Origin: a virus
Direction: 5' to 3' (one strand)
IMG/VR virus record: IMGVR_UViG_3300046794_000200
Span: 1-39,213 of that record
DNA length: 39,213 bases
Position numbers and translations under genes: made by a program. The notes under the pieces were generated by a model. It was not told the DNA's origin and ran no database searches. It saw only the letters and a list, made by a program, of their open reading frames with translations. Positions 23,325 to 30,062 of the stretch are shown here, piece after piece (positions within the stretch are counted from its first letter, which is position 1; the number at the start of each line of letters is the position of its first letter).

Positions 23325-23791
23325 GCCGCCTCCGGCAGCAGCTCGAGCGAGCGAGCCAACGACAGGATCGCCAGCGCATCCGCCTCGTTGCTGTCCTTCG
23401 GGCGGAAGCCCTTGGCGCGCGCCGTCTCGCACATTGCCGCCTTGTCCGCGTTGCCCTTGCCGGTCCAGTGCTTCTTTACGACGCCGACGCCCACCGGGCG
23501 CAGCGGCACGTTGTTCGCCGCGCACCACATCTCCAGGCAGGCCAGAAAGCCGCCGTAGACGTGGGCCGCCAGCGTGCCGGCGTGCTGCTTCACGTCCTCG
23601 TAGTAGACCGCGTGGATGTCGCCGGCGGCCAGGCGCTGCTCGGCTAGGAAGGCGCGGAACTTCAGCCAGCGCTGGCCGGCCATCTCCATGCGCTTTGGGG
23701 CGAAGTTCTGGCTGCCGCTGGCGATCGAGCCGTCGCGCGAGCAGCGCGCCCAGCCGGTTTGCGTGCCGATGTCGATGGCGAGGATGTTCAT
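23321..23791 (-). CDS. RuvC-like Holliday junction resolvase
   Basis: A 156-residue RNase H-fold nuclease. LAIDIGTQTGWA near the start holds the first acidic residue (Asp7), AVYYEDVKQHAGT the glutamate, and SNEADALAIL the C-terminal acidic pair; KKHWTGKGNADKAAM matches the family basic loop. It probably resolves recombination or replication branches before packaging. Coupled by ATGA overlaps to the genes on both sides. A phage RuvC in the region before Q is a known arrangement. Confidence 0.85.
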   Translation of the reverse strand: MNILAIDIGTQTGWARCSRDGSIASGSQNFAPKRMEMAGQRWLKFRAFLAEQRLAAGDIHAVYYEDVKQHAGTLAAHVYGGFLACLEMWCAANNVPLRPVGVGVVKKHWTGKGNADKAAMCETARAKGFRPKDSNEADALAILSLARSLELLPEAA

Positions 23792-24216
23792 GGTTGCACT
23801 CCCGGCGGCACGATCTTGATGCCTTGCTCGATCTCGTTCTGCAGCTGCTTCATCGCGGTGTACAGCGAGGTGCTATTCGGCATGCCGATGCCCGCCATCA
23901 GCGTCTTGATGCGCTCCTCGACCGCGCCGTCGCCCATGATCGTCACGGTCGGCGCCGCAGATGCGTCGATCGGCAGGATCGCCGTCCTGTGGGTCTTTGC
24001 GCAGCTCTCGCAGAGCACGGCCCAGTCGCCCAGATAGCCGAGGCGCATGCCGCTGCGCTGGTTCATCGCTTGGTCGTCGTACTGCTCCTCGCCGGCGACG
24101 CGGTAAGGTGCGGAATCTGGCCGATACTCGTCCGGTCCCCACTCGTAGCCGAGGTTCGAATCGTAGAAGGCCTTGCCGTCGCACACGTCGCAAAGCCGGT
24201 AGTCTGCTGCTGCCAT
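23788..24216 (-). CDS. Hypothetical protein with cysteine pairs
   Basis: A 142-residue protein. CDVCDGK near residue 7 and CESC near residue 66 could form one zinc site. The C-terminal part (GAVEERIKTLMAGIGMPNST, SLYTAMKQLQNEIEQGIK) is helical. The middle YRVAGEEQYDDQAMNQRSGM is polar. GGGAGA stands nine bases upstream of the ATG. No family recognised. Confidence 0.65.
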   Translation of the reverse strand: MAAADYRLCDVCDGKAFYDSNLGYEWGPDEYRPDSAPYRVAGEEQYDDQAMNQRSGMRLGYLGDWAVLCESCAKTHRTAILPIDASAAPTVTIMGDGAVEERIKTLMAGIGMPNSTSLYTAMKQLQNEIEQGIKIVPPGVQP

Positions 24217-24277
24217 ATTCAGGTTCTCCCGTGTCGTTGTTGTTGCCGCCCGGCGGGCGGGCGGGGTGGTGCTGGCG

Positions 24278-24643
24278 TCAGGCGTCGTGCAGCTGCTGCT
24301 TGAGCGCATAGCCCATCAGCGGCCAGATCTTCTGCACGGCATTCTGGCGCGCGATGTTGCGGCCGATCTCGACGTCGAAGTTTTCCGGGCTGGCGCACGC
24401 GCTCTCGCCGGTGACGGTGAAGCCGTTGCGCAGGACCAGCACGCAGAAGGTGAGGTGGTTCAACGTTTGCTCATTCGTGAAGCCCTGCCCGTGCTGGAGC
24501 GCTTCACTTCCATACACCCCATCGCCTGCCGAAAAGAAGTATTCGCTGGCGATGTTCGCCTCGATGTCCGCTGGCGTTACGCGCGGCGCGGTCTTGCCCT
24601 TTGCCTGGATCTGCTGCTCGATGGCCTGGTCGTTTTGCTTCAT
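24278..24643 (-). CDS. Gp49-family phage protein
   Basis: A 121-residue protein of the phage Gp49/Gp66 family: VTPADIEANIASEYFFSAGD, then LNHLTFCVLVLRNGFTVTGE, SACASPENFDVEIGRNIARQ, and NAVQKIWPLMGYALKQQL. These are the family hallmarks almost in full. The function is unknown; it is found in early or replication regions of many temperate phages. AAAGG before the ATG. The 62-base gap after it contains a GC-rich palindrome (GCCCGCCGGGC) without a U tract. Confidence 0.88.
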   Translation of the reverse strand: MKQNDQAIEQQIQAKGKTAPRVTPADIEANIASEYFFSAGDGVYGSEALQHGQGFTNEQTLNHLTFCVLVLRNGFTVTGESACASPENFDVEIGRNIARQNAVQKIWPLMGYALKQQLHDA

Positions 24644-24697
24644 GGTCTTGCCTTTCAGGTTGGTGCTGCGGTTGGTGCGCTCGCGCGCGAAATGGTC

Positions 24698-25612
24698 TCA
24701 GGCGGGCAGCGCTGCTTGCTTAGCCGCCTTCAGGTTGTAGCGAACTGGCAGGGCCTCGACGGTCTCCAGGTACTGCTGGGACACCTCGTCGAACCAGAAG
24801 CCCAGCTTCCCCTCCCATTCGCCGTGCCGCTGCTTCTCGCACGCGATCAGGGCGGTCGGCTCGCCGTTGTTCTCGGCCGCGGCGCGCTTGTTGCGCCAGA
24901 CGATGAACACGTTGTCGACCAGGTCGGTGATCGAGCTGGCGCCGCGGATGTCGAACTTGCCCGGCGCCTTGTGCTCGGATTCGCCCTTGCGGACGTGGTG
25001 CACCAGGTGGACGTGCACGCCGTTGGCCTGGGCGAAGGTGCACAGGTCGTTCACGAAGTCCTTCTGGCCGTTGTAGTCGTCCTCACCGCGCACGCACTTC
25101 ATGAGCGAATCGACAACGAACTGCGTGATACCGAATTCCTTGCGCGCGTACCGGAGCACGGCCATCAGGCGCTTCCAGTCGATGGCGCCCATGTGGTCGT
25201 AGATCCACAGGCGGTTGTCGGTCCAGCGGTGCAGCTCGGACATGAAGGGCAGGGTGGGCAGGTCGCCGGCGTAGGCCTGGCGGCACATGCGCTGCATCTG
25301 GCGCGGGGCCGTCATCTCGAACGAGGCGTTCATGACGCGCTCGCCCTGGTGGCACAGGTCCAGGCCGACCTGGGATAGGAACATCGACTTGCCGTGGCCG
25401 TTCACGCCAGCCCACAGCGAGACCTCGCCCGGGCGGAACTCCACCTTGTCCTTGGCCTTGTCCCACAGCATGGTGGGGAACTTCGGCAGGTTCGCCGGCG
25501 GGTAGAACAGCGCCTGCACTTCGTCGAGGAAGGCGGACGCCGGGATGATGCGGTGCTGCTCGGGCTCCTCCATGAAGGCGGAAAAGTCCAGGTTGTCGGG
25601 GATCAGGTTCAT
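24698..25612 (-). CDS. DnaB/RecA-fold replicative helicase
   Basis: A 304-residue ATPase. SLWAGVNGHGKSMFLSQVGL (about 65-84) is Walker A; RVMNASFEMTAPRQMQRMCR matches the 'SLEM' region of DnaB-type helicases; FGITQFVVDSLMKC is Walker B; VHLVHHVRKGE the following motif; IRGASSITDLVDNVFIVWRN is the typical 'GS..i.q.aD.v' stretch. There is no separate N-terminal domain, so it is shorter than DnaB. It follows the DUF1376 replication gene and is probably loaded by it. Confidence 0.85.
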   Translation of the reverse strand: MNLIPDNLDFSAFMEEPEQHRIIPASAFLDEVQALFYPPANLPKFPTMLWDKAKDKVEFRPGEVSLWAGVNGHGKSMFLSQVGLDLCHQGERVMNASFEMTAPRQMQRMCRQAYAGDLPTLPFMSELHRWTDNRLWIYDHMGAIDWKRLMAVLRYARKEFGITQFVVDSLMKCVRGEDDYNGQKDFVNDLCTFAQANGVHVHLVHHVRKGESEHKAPGKFDIRGASSITDLVDNVFIVWRNKRAAAENNGEPTALIACEKQRHGEWEGKLGFWFDEVSQQYLETVEALPVRYNLKAAKQAALPA

Positions 25613-26001
25613 CGTGCGAAAGCTCGGTTGCAGGTCTCAAGCCATTCGAGAAAATCGAGTTCGTACTGCCACATGCAGACGGGCTTGGAAACGTCTGCTG
25701 CAGTCGGGATCACGAAGACCTTCGCGCCCCATTCCTTGGCGTGGTGCCAGATGCACAGGTAGTCGGGCCTGCACATGGCGATGGCCTTCACCGTAGCCGT
25801 CCAGTTCGGCTCGTCGCCGATCCAGACGCAGATGTCGAGGCCGCGCACCCACCGCCAGTCGTAGACCGCTTCCGGCTCGGCGTAGACGGTCTGGTTCGCG
25901 CTGTCGATGCGGCCGACCAGCGAGACCATGACCATCTCGTCGGGCTTGAAGCCGCGCAGGCGAGCTGCCAGGATGGGCTGTGCGTTGGCCGCGACGATCA
26001 C
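25609..26001 (-). CDS. Hypothetical protein of the replication module
   Basis: A 130-residue protein starting with GTG (MIVAANAQPILAARLRGFKP), overlapping the replication-gene stop as GTGA and the helicase start by 4 bases. Trp-rich: YDWRWVRGLDICVWIGDEPN, YLCIWHHAKEW, and WQYELDFLEWLETCNRAFAR. It may assist replication given its tight coupling, but no family is recognised. Confidence 0.7.
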   Translation of the reverse strand: MIVAANAQPILAARLRGFKPDEMVMVSLVGRIDSANQTVYAEPEAVYDWRWVRGLDICVWIGDEPNWTATVKAIAMCRPDYLCIWHHAKEWGAKVFVIPTAADVSKPVCMWQYELDFLEWLETCNRAFAR

Positions 26002-26888
26002 TCGTAGTCCCTCCCGGCGACCAGCTTCGTGGCTTCGACGGCGTCAGCCTCGGCGAGCAGGTCGGAAATGATCGGGGTCAGGTAGGCAGGCGTGATCTGT
26101 CGCGGGCTCCGTTTCTTCGCGGTCTCTACGGCCTTGCGCACCAGGTCATCTGTGGCTTTCGGGTTGGCCGACCAGTCGACACGGCCAACAGCATCCGGAC
26201 TTGTGTTGACGCCGGCTCGGCGCAACAGGATGCAGATTTCCCCGACGCGAGTCGGGGGTGTAGAGACGCCATGTACTACTTCTCTCTTTACTTCTACTTC
26301 TTTACCAATCTCTACATCGTCTACGGTAGACGTCTCGGCATCTACGTATGTAGACGGTTCAACGTCTACACCGCCGTCTACCGTGTGCGATGCGATGAGG
26401 CCCTGCAGAGTCTTGAGAGAGGCGCCGCGGGGAGGCGTCACACCCATGTCTCGCAGCTGGGCGGCGAGCTGCTTGCACTGGTCCCGCCAGCGCTGCTGCC
26501 GGCCGTTCTTACTGTCCTCCTTGTCGCGGAAGTCGGAGCGCTTGTCCCACGCATCGAGCGCGGCCTCGGCGATTACGGGATGGTAGAGACGACCGTCCTC
26601 GCACAGAACCCAGCCACGCAGGGCCATGTCCCGGACCTTCTTCCATGTCTTGGAGCGAGAAAGGAAATCGAGCATGCGCTCGTCGTTCGGAAGGCTTGCG
26701 GCCGGGACTTCCATCCAGCTCGCGCACCAGAGGGCGAATGCGGCCTTGAACTCGTCGCCGGTCGTCAGGCCGAAGGTTTCCGACTGCAAGACCTGGGCGA
26801 CCTTCATGGGCATGTAGGGCATGCCACGCAAGTTGCAGTCGGCGGGGGTGAGCGGCGCCGGCAGGGCGCCATGGTTGAGGTTCGTCAT
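25998..26888 (-). CDS. DUF1376-type replication protein (initiator/helicase loader)
   Basis: A 296-residue protein. The N-terminal half (MPYMPMKVAQVLQSETFGLT, FKAALALWCASW-like FKAAFALWCASWMEVPAASL, PNDERMLDFLSR) is a DUF1376 domain, found in phage replication proteins. Residues about 140-170 are basic/polar (DKEDSKNGRQQRWRDQCKQL). Residues about 170-210 are coded by a DNA cluster of GTAGAC/GTCTAC repeats (see repeat entry). The C-terminal part (ICILLRRAGVNTSPDAVGRV...) ends in a helical domain. Start at 26888 fixed by ATGA overlap with the upstream gene and GGAGG. Likely lambda O/P-like in role. Confidence 0.8.
   Translation of the reverse strand: MTNLNHGALPAPLTPADCNLRGMPYMPMKVAQVLQSETFGLTTGDEFKAAFALWCASWMEVPAASLPNDERMLDFLSRSKTWKKVRDMALRGWVLCEDGRLYHPVIAEAALDAWDKRSDFRDKEDSKNGRQQRWRDQCKQLAAQLRDMGVTPPRGASLKTLQGLIASHTVDGGVDVEPSTYVDAETSTVDDVEIGKEVEVKREVVHGVSTPPTRVGEICILLRRAGVNTSPDAVGRVDWSANPKATDDLVRKAVETAKKRSPRQITPAYLTPIISDLLAEADAVEATKLVAGRDYE
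26260..26381. repeat. GTCTAC/GTAGAC iteron-like cluster, candidate replication origin
   Basis: Inside the replication gene. CGTCTAC-G-GTAGACG (26318-26332) is an inverted repeat with 7-base arms; TCTAC-GTAT-GTAGA (26341-26354) is another; GTAGACG (26350-26356) pairs with CGTCTAC (26363-26369); CGTCTAC recurs at 26375-26381, 12 bases on. TCTAC or GTAGA cores also occur at 26260, 26293 and 26311. The stretch is AT-richer than its surroundings and uses the rare Val codon GTA many times, pointing to selection on the DNA itself. Lambda likewise has its origin inside gene O. Confidence 0.55.
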
Positions 26889-27097
26889 GGAGGGCATGCC
26901 TCCGCCAGCTGCCGTAGATGATTCCCGGTCTTGCGGGAACGCTCGACGCGGCGCTGGTGCCAGCCGGCCTGCCAATCAGCGATGGCCGGCGCGCCGGGAT
27001 TCATGTGGTGGTCATCGACGCCGCGGCCTTCATCGAAAGCATCGGCGCCGCGGTCACGCATGATGGCGGGGGTGACGGGACGGATAGAAAGGTCCAT
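26885..27097 (-). CDS. RMF/CrpP-like small protein
   Basis: A 70-residue protein, MDLSIRPVTPAIMRDRGADA, then AFDEGRGVDDHHMNPGAPAI and ADWQAGWHQRRVERSRKTG. The pattern 'G..A...G.g.ddh..npg....W..GW' is common to short phage proteins similar to ribosome modulation factor. Its stop overlaps the replication-gene ATG. Second such gene in this prophage (the other is 19651-19833). Function unknown. Confidence 0.65.
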   Translation of the reverse strand: MDLSIRPVTPAIMRDRGADAFDEGRGVDDHHMNPGAPAIADWQAGWHQRRVERSRKTGNHLRQLAEACPP

Positions 27098-27285
27098 CAG
27101 TCCCCCCGCTCTTCATCGAGCACGACAGCCAGCGTGCGCAGTTCGTACTTCGCCGCGCGTTTCTTCTCGTCGTCGCCCTTGCTGCCGATGCGCGCCTTGT
27201 CGGCGTCCAGCCAGCGGTAGGCCTGGCCGGCGATCCTTTCACAATTCGGGGTCTTCGTCGGCCCCTTGGTCTCTTGGTCCTGCAT
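27097..27285 (-). CDS. Small hypothetical protein
   Basis: A 62-residue polar protein, MQDQETKGPTKTPNCERIAG, then QAYRWLDADKARIGSKGDDE and a helical, acidic C-terminus. AAGGGAA before the ATG. Its stop overlaps the next start by one base (TGATG). No domain recognised. Confidence 0.6.
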   Translation of the reverse strand: MQDQETKGPTKTPNCERIAGQAYRWLDADKARIGSKGDDEKKRAAKYELRTLAVVLDEERGD

Positions 27286-27296
27286 GGTGTTCCCTT

Positions 27297-27410
27297 CTAA
27301 TCGTTCGCTGCCCGGTTGAGGGCGAGCATCTTGAAATCGCCCTTAAAGGCGCTTGCGCATACCGCCCTTTGCCATCGAGGCGCGGCTGGGCAGGCGCTGC
27401 AATTGGCCAT
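27297..27410 (-). CDS. Tiny Cys-containing ORF
   Basis: A 37-residue frame, MANCSACPAAPRWQRAVCAS followed by AFKGDFKMLALNRAAND. CxxC plus one more Cys. The ribosome site of the next gene begins directly after its stop, which supports it, but it overlaps the 91-residue ORF (27343-27618) by 68 bases in another frame. Confidence 0.35.
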   Translation of the reverse strand: MANCSACPAAPRWQRAVCASAFKGDFKMLALNRAAND

Positions 27411-27618
27411 GGCATGGCCATTCCGCCTTGCGCGCGGGGAAGCTACGATTCGCGCCGTCACGCTCGATCTTTTCCAGCGTGGCCGCACGGATAAATGGGG
27501 CGATTCGGCTGCCGATACGGGCGCAGTGTTTGCGGATCGTGCTTTGCTCGACCTCGTTGACTGGAACCTTCAGCGGCGGGAGATCCCGGATCAGGCTTGC
27601 GTGGGTGATGGTGCTCAT
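27343..27618 (-). CDS. Small hypothetical early protein
   Basis: A 91-residue protein, MSTITHASLIRDLPPLKVPV, then NEVEQSTIRKHCARIGSRIA and PFIRAATLEKIERDG. The last 30 residues (SFPARKAEWPCHGQLQRLPS...) look unstructured and overlap a tiny ORF in another frame. AGGAGA before the ATG. It is the second gene of the early-right operon, after the Cro-like gene; between them (27619-27720) I see only a short palindrome GGGCAAATGCCC. Confidence 0.6.
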   Translation of the reverse strand: MSTITHASLIRDLPPLKVPVNEVEQSTIRKHCARIGSRIAPFIRAATLEKIERDGANRSFPARKAEWPCHGQLQRLPSRASMAKGGMRKRL

Positions 27619-27720
27619 GTGTTTCTCCTATGTTCGTAATGCAGGTGGTGGTACTTCGGGGTGATGCTGGGCAAATGCCCTGTTGCAACTTTTTAGGCGA
27701 ACGAAAGCGAGCGACGCGGC

Positions 27721-27972
27721 TTATGCCGGGGTTGCTCGTCGTCGGTTCGTAGGGTTCGTGGAGCGGATGAATGCCCAGTCGACTTGCGGGCACAGTTCTT
27801 CGCACAGCAGGATGCGGTTGCTCTCTCGCTCGAGGTTGACCGCGAGCTTCTCCGGACAAGGCCGGTTCCCGTAACCTACCTGGCGCAGGTAGTTGAACGA
27901 CGTGCCACAGCGGGCCGCGAAGGAATCCCGGGCTTCCACCGGGATGGCGTTCAGGTAGTCGATGAGCTTCAT
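27721..27972 (-). CDS. Cro-like repressor (YdaS-type HTH)
   Basis: An 83-residue protein, MKLIDYLNAIPVEARDSFAA, then RCGTSFNYLRQVGYGNRPCP and EKLAVNLERES, a helix-turn-helix of the Cro/YdaS style (short N-terminal helix, 'aFA..cG.s..YLrqv..G.r..p..a..iE..s'), ending VDWAFIRSTNPTNRRR. Divergent from the S24 repressor with an 82-base operator region between them. CGGAG before the ATG. As first gene of the early operon it should act as Cro. Confidence 0.82.
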   Translation of the reverse strand: MKLIDYLNAIPVEARDSFAARCGTSFNYLRQVGYGNRPCPEKLAVNLERESNRILLCEELCPQVDWAFIRSTNPTNRRRATPA

Positions 27973-27979
27973 GGCTCCG

Positions 27980-28008
27980 ACTGTATCAATTGATAAAGTC
28001 AAAGTCAA
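27980..28008 (-). promoter_or_regulatory. Early promoter PR-like (drives cro-like gene)
   Basis: On the minus strand TTGACT (28008-28003), 17-base spacer, TACAGT (27985-27980). The 16-base operator TGTATCAATTGATAAA (27982-27997) lies across spacer and -10 box, so repressor binding would block it. Confidence 0.75.
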
Positions 28009-28035
28009 GCAGATGCTAATTTATCAAATGCTAAA
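27982..28035. promoter_or_regulatory. Repressor operators between repressor and cro-like genes
   Basis: O1 at 27982-27997 contains the perfect 12-base palindrome TATCAATTGATA (27984-27995). A weaker copy, TTTATCAAATGCTAAA, is at 28020-28035 and matches six of eight bases in its second half. A third close copy lies at the plus-strand early promoter (30086-30101). Confidence 0.65.
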
Positions 28036-28054
28036 AGTGCGGGATAATTTCCGA

Positions 28055-28783
28055 ATGAACATGTATCAACATCGGAGAGAGCGCCTGCTGGCCTTGATCG
28101 ACGCCGAGTATGGTGGCGAGAGGGTGCGGTTTTGCGATAGGTCGGGCCTGAGTGAGTCGCGCGTGGCCCAGCTGCTGTCAACGACATACCGCGACGGCAC
28201 AGCCTTCACGGAGAAGACGGCCCGTAAGATAGAGGCGGCGGTGGGTCTGCCTCCGCTTTACTTTGACCAAGGGGTAATCGAAAACCAGCCACAGCCCCAG
28301 GCCCAGCAGCCCGCAGTTCCGCGTGGCTTTATGCGCGTTGAAGCGGTGGACGTCGATGATCCCCGGCTGACCATCATCCCGAAAGTACGTCTTCGGCTTA
28401 CGGCCGGGCTCAGTGGTTTCGAGGTTGAGCCTGAGCCGTATGACGGCGGGTCCACCACAGTCCCGACCGATTGGATCGAGCGGCACGGCTACTACCGGGA
28501 CAAGCTGATCGCGATCACGGTGCGCGGCGAGAGCATGGAGCCGACGTTCTATGAGGGCGACCTGGTCGTCATCAACACGGCCGACACCGAGCCCGTAGCG
28601 GGCGCCGTGTACGCAGTGAATTACGAAGGTGAGCCGAGCATCAAGCGCCTGGCGCGCGATGCCGGCCGCTGGTGGCTGGTGTCGGACAACATCGACCAGC
28701 GCAGGTATTACCGGCAGACCTTTCAGAGCGATACGTCGCAGATTATCGGTCGGGTAGTGCGGAAGGAAACGGAAAGGTTCTGA
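28055..28783 (+). CDS. CI-like repressor, HTH plus S24/LexA-type peptidase
   Basis: A 242-residue prophage repressor. Residues about 10-60 form the HTH (VRFCDRSGLSESRVAQLLST). Residues about 77-90 are a Gln/Pro linker. The C-terminal S24 domain holds the likely cleavage site Ala117-Gly118 (RLTAGLSG), nucleophile Ser160 in RGESMEPTF, and Lys197 in PSIKRLAR. RecA-stimulated self-cleavage would induce the prophage. The start MNMYQHRRERLL was chosen since earlier codons run through the operators; a second ATG at 28061 is possible. Confidence 0.9.
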   Translation: MNMYQHRRERLLALIDAEYGGERVRFCDRSGLSESRVAQLLSTTYRDGTAFTEKTARKIEAAVGLPPLYFDQGVIENQPQPQAQQPAVPRGFMRVEAVDVDDPRLTIIPKVRLRLTAGLSGFEVEPEPYDGGSTTVPTDWIERHGYYRDKLIAITVRGESMEPTFYEGDLVVINTADTEPVAGAVYAVNYEGEPSIKRLARDAGRWWLVSDNIDQRRYYRQTFQSDTSQIIGRVVRKETERF

Positions 28784-29058
28784 TGTTGCATTCGATTCAG
28801 CGCCTGCGCGGCGTGCGCATGGTGGTCGTATTGGTGGAACGCCGGCAGCTGGGCTGGGACGTTGCAGCGTCGCTCATTGCAGAGCTGCAGCCGAAGTTCC
28901 AGTTGCCTGTAATGTTGGTGGCACGCGATAACACTGCCTGGAATAACGCGAAATCGGCGGCGGAATTTGATTCAGTGCCATATTTGCTGGAACTGCTTGC
29001 TCAGGGCGAAATTGAATGGTGCGAAGCTGTATTTTCAGAACCTGAAATGCCGTTTTAA
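28783..29058 (+). CDS. Hypothetical protein co-transcribed with the repressor
   Basis: A 91-residue protein, MLHSIQRLRGVRMVVVLVER, then RQLGWDVAASLIAELQPKFQ and LPVMLVARDNTAWNNAKSAA, acidic C-terminus (CEAVFSEPEMPF). The ATG overlaps the repressor stop (TGATG) with GGAAAGG upstream, so it is made in the lysogen. The alternating beta/helix pattern looks like a compact alpha/beta fold. It occupies the place of lambda rex. Function unknown. Confidence 0.65.
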   Translation: MLHSIQRLRGVRMVVVLVERRQLGWDVAASLIAELQPKFQLPVMLVARDNTAWNNAKSAAEFDSVPYLLELLAQGEIEWCEAVFSEPEMPF

Positions 29059-29093
29059 CGATACGGCGCCGTAAATGCCGACTTGGGGTGGAG

Positions 29094-29564
29094 ATGAAAA
29101 AACTTATATTAATCGTTGCATTATCTTTAGCTGGTTGCGCTACTCCATATCAGTCGAGCGGTGCGCGCGGTGGTTTTTCCGACGTGCAGCTGGACAAGAA
29201 CGTTTTTCAAATCACGTTCAGGGGAAATGGTTTTACGAGTGCAGGCGACGTTGCGAATATGGCTTTACTGCGCAGCAGCGAGCTCGCGATTAAAAACGGA
29301 TTTCCATATTTCGTGGTCGTCGCGAACAATAACGTCAGCCGAACTAGCGTGATGCAGACGCCGACCTATGCGAACACCACGACAACCGGCTTCGGCACGC
29401 CGGTACTGCAGTCGAACACCGTGATCACTGGCGGCCAGACCTTCGCGGTGACGCACCCGGGCGCGATGACGACGATAGTTTGTCTCGATAAGAAGCCGGA
29501 AGGCGTATTCGCCTATAACGCGCAGTCGGTATTCGATTCGCTTTCGAAGACTTACATGAAATAA
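29094..29564 (+). CDS. CC0125/CC1285-type lipoprotein, likely conversion gene
   Basis: A 156-residue lipoprotein. MKKLILIVALSLAGCATPYQ is a signal peptide with lipobox LAGC (Cys15). The mature part (GFSDVQLDKNVFQITFRGNG, LLRSSELAIKNGFPYFVVVA) matches the CC0125/CC1285 lipoprotein family, and a Thr/Asn-rich loop with NTTTTGFGTP follows. It lies downstream of the repressor on the same strand, in the rex-like slot, and is more AT-rich than nearby genes. Probably expressed in the lysogen and could alter the cell surface. GGGGTGG before the ATG. Confidence 0.8.
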   Translation: MKKLILIVALSLAGCATPYQSSGARGGFSDVQLDKNVFQITFRGNGFTSAGDVANMALLRSSELAIKNGFPYFVVVANNNVSRTSVMQTPTYANTTTTGFGTPVLQSNTVITGGQTFAVTHPGAMTTIVCLDKKPEGVFAYNAQSVFDSLSKTYMK

Positions 29565-29565
29565 A

Positions 29566-29586
29566 TCTCACCATATAGCGGTGAGA
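29566..29586 (+). other. Hairpin after the lipoprotein gene
   Basis: TCTCACC (29566-29572) pairs with GGTGAGA (29580-29586), loop ATATAGC. No U tract follows, so readthrough into the C4-like RNA region is likely. Confidence 0.4.
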
Positions 29587-29660
29587 GACAGATTGGGAAA
29601 GCGTGACTTGACGATAATCCAGTTCGCGACGGCTGGAACCGGCTTTCACCCTTACCCCGG

Positions 29661-29760
29661 CGCGATGGCAATCGCGTCGTGAGGACAGCCAATTGTGGCC
29701 CACGGTCCCACTAGTCGTGTAGTGGGGAGGCCTGAAGGCCTGAGTAACTGTCCAAAGCCC
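29661..29760 (+). ncRNA. Structured RNA resembling phage C4 antisense RNA
   Basis: A three-way junction can be drawn: closing stem GGACAG (29683-29688) with CTGTCC (29748-29753); inside it CCCACTA (29707-29713) with TAGTGGG (29720-29726), and AGGCC (29728-29732) with GGCCT (29737-29741) closed by a TGAA loop. An extra hairpin CGCGAT-GGCA-ATCGCG (29661-29676) precedes it. Layout, the TGAAGGCCTGAGTAACTGTC-type sequence and the place beside the repressor recall C4 RNA of P1-like and lambdoid phages, which blocks an antirepressor mRNA. Exact ends unknown; identification is from memory of the family. Confidence 0.55.
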
Positions 29761-29819
29761 GGCCACTCCTAAACGGCGGTCGAGCAGCGCTGCGAGACTG
29801 CTTTCTCGTGGAGAAAACC

Positions 29820-29930
29820 ATGAAGAAGCGCCTTGCAATGGTGAGCCTTGCCATCAAGGTGGATGTAGCGGATTGCATCTGGGCCCTTGGGCACATGATG
29901 TGGATCCTGCATCTGCTCGGTAGGCTGTGA
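29820..29930 (+). CDS. Small ORF downstream of C4-like RNA
   Basis: A 36-residue frame, MKKRLAMVSLAIKVDVADCI then WALGHMMWILHLLGRL, basic start and hydrophobic end. GTGGAG precedes the ATG at good distance. In P1 and similar phages a short ORF under C4 control follows the RNA, so this may be its target or a remnant leader peptide. CCCAC upstream (29699-29703) can pair with the GTGG of its ribosome site, a short match only. Confidence 0.45.
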   Translation: MKKRLAMVSLAIKVDVADCIWALGHMMWILHLLGRL

Positions 29931-29998
29931 CCTGGAGCCGGCCGCCTGCACGGGGTCGGCACACGAACCGTGTACCTCAGAACGTTAGCCTTATATAT

Positions 29999-30022
29999 AG
30001 CCCGCCGCGAGCGGGCTTTTTT
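29999..30022 (+). terminator. Intrinsic terminator ending the immunity transcript
   Basis: AGCCCGC (29999-30005) pairs with GCGGGCT (30011-30017), loop CGCGA, followed by TTTTTT. It closes the repressor-lipoprotein-RNA unit just before the next early promoter. Confidence 0.92.
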
Positions 30023-30062
30023 GCGCCCGTAGCATCCGCCACCATGCTATTCCAACAAAACC

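Noticed and set aside
24266-25378. Plus-strand frame opposite the helicase gene
   Set aside because: Minus strand carries Walker A/B motifs; the plus frame is an Arg/Leu/Val-rich shadow.
29565-30060. Retron or group II intron as explanation for the structured RNA region
   Set aside because: No reverse transcriptase gene is nearby and the pairings fit a short three-way junction instead.
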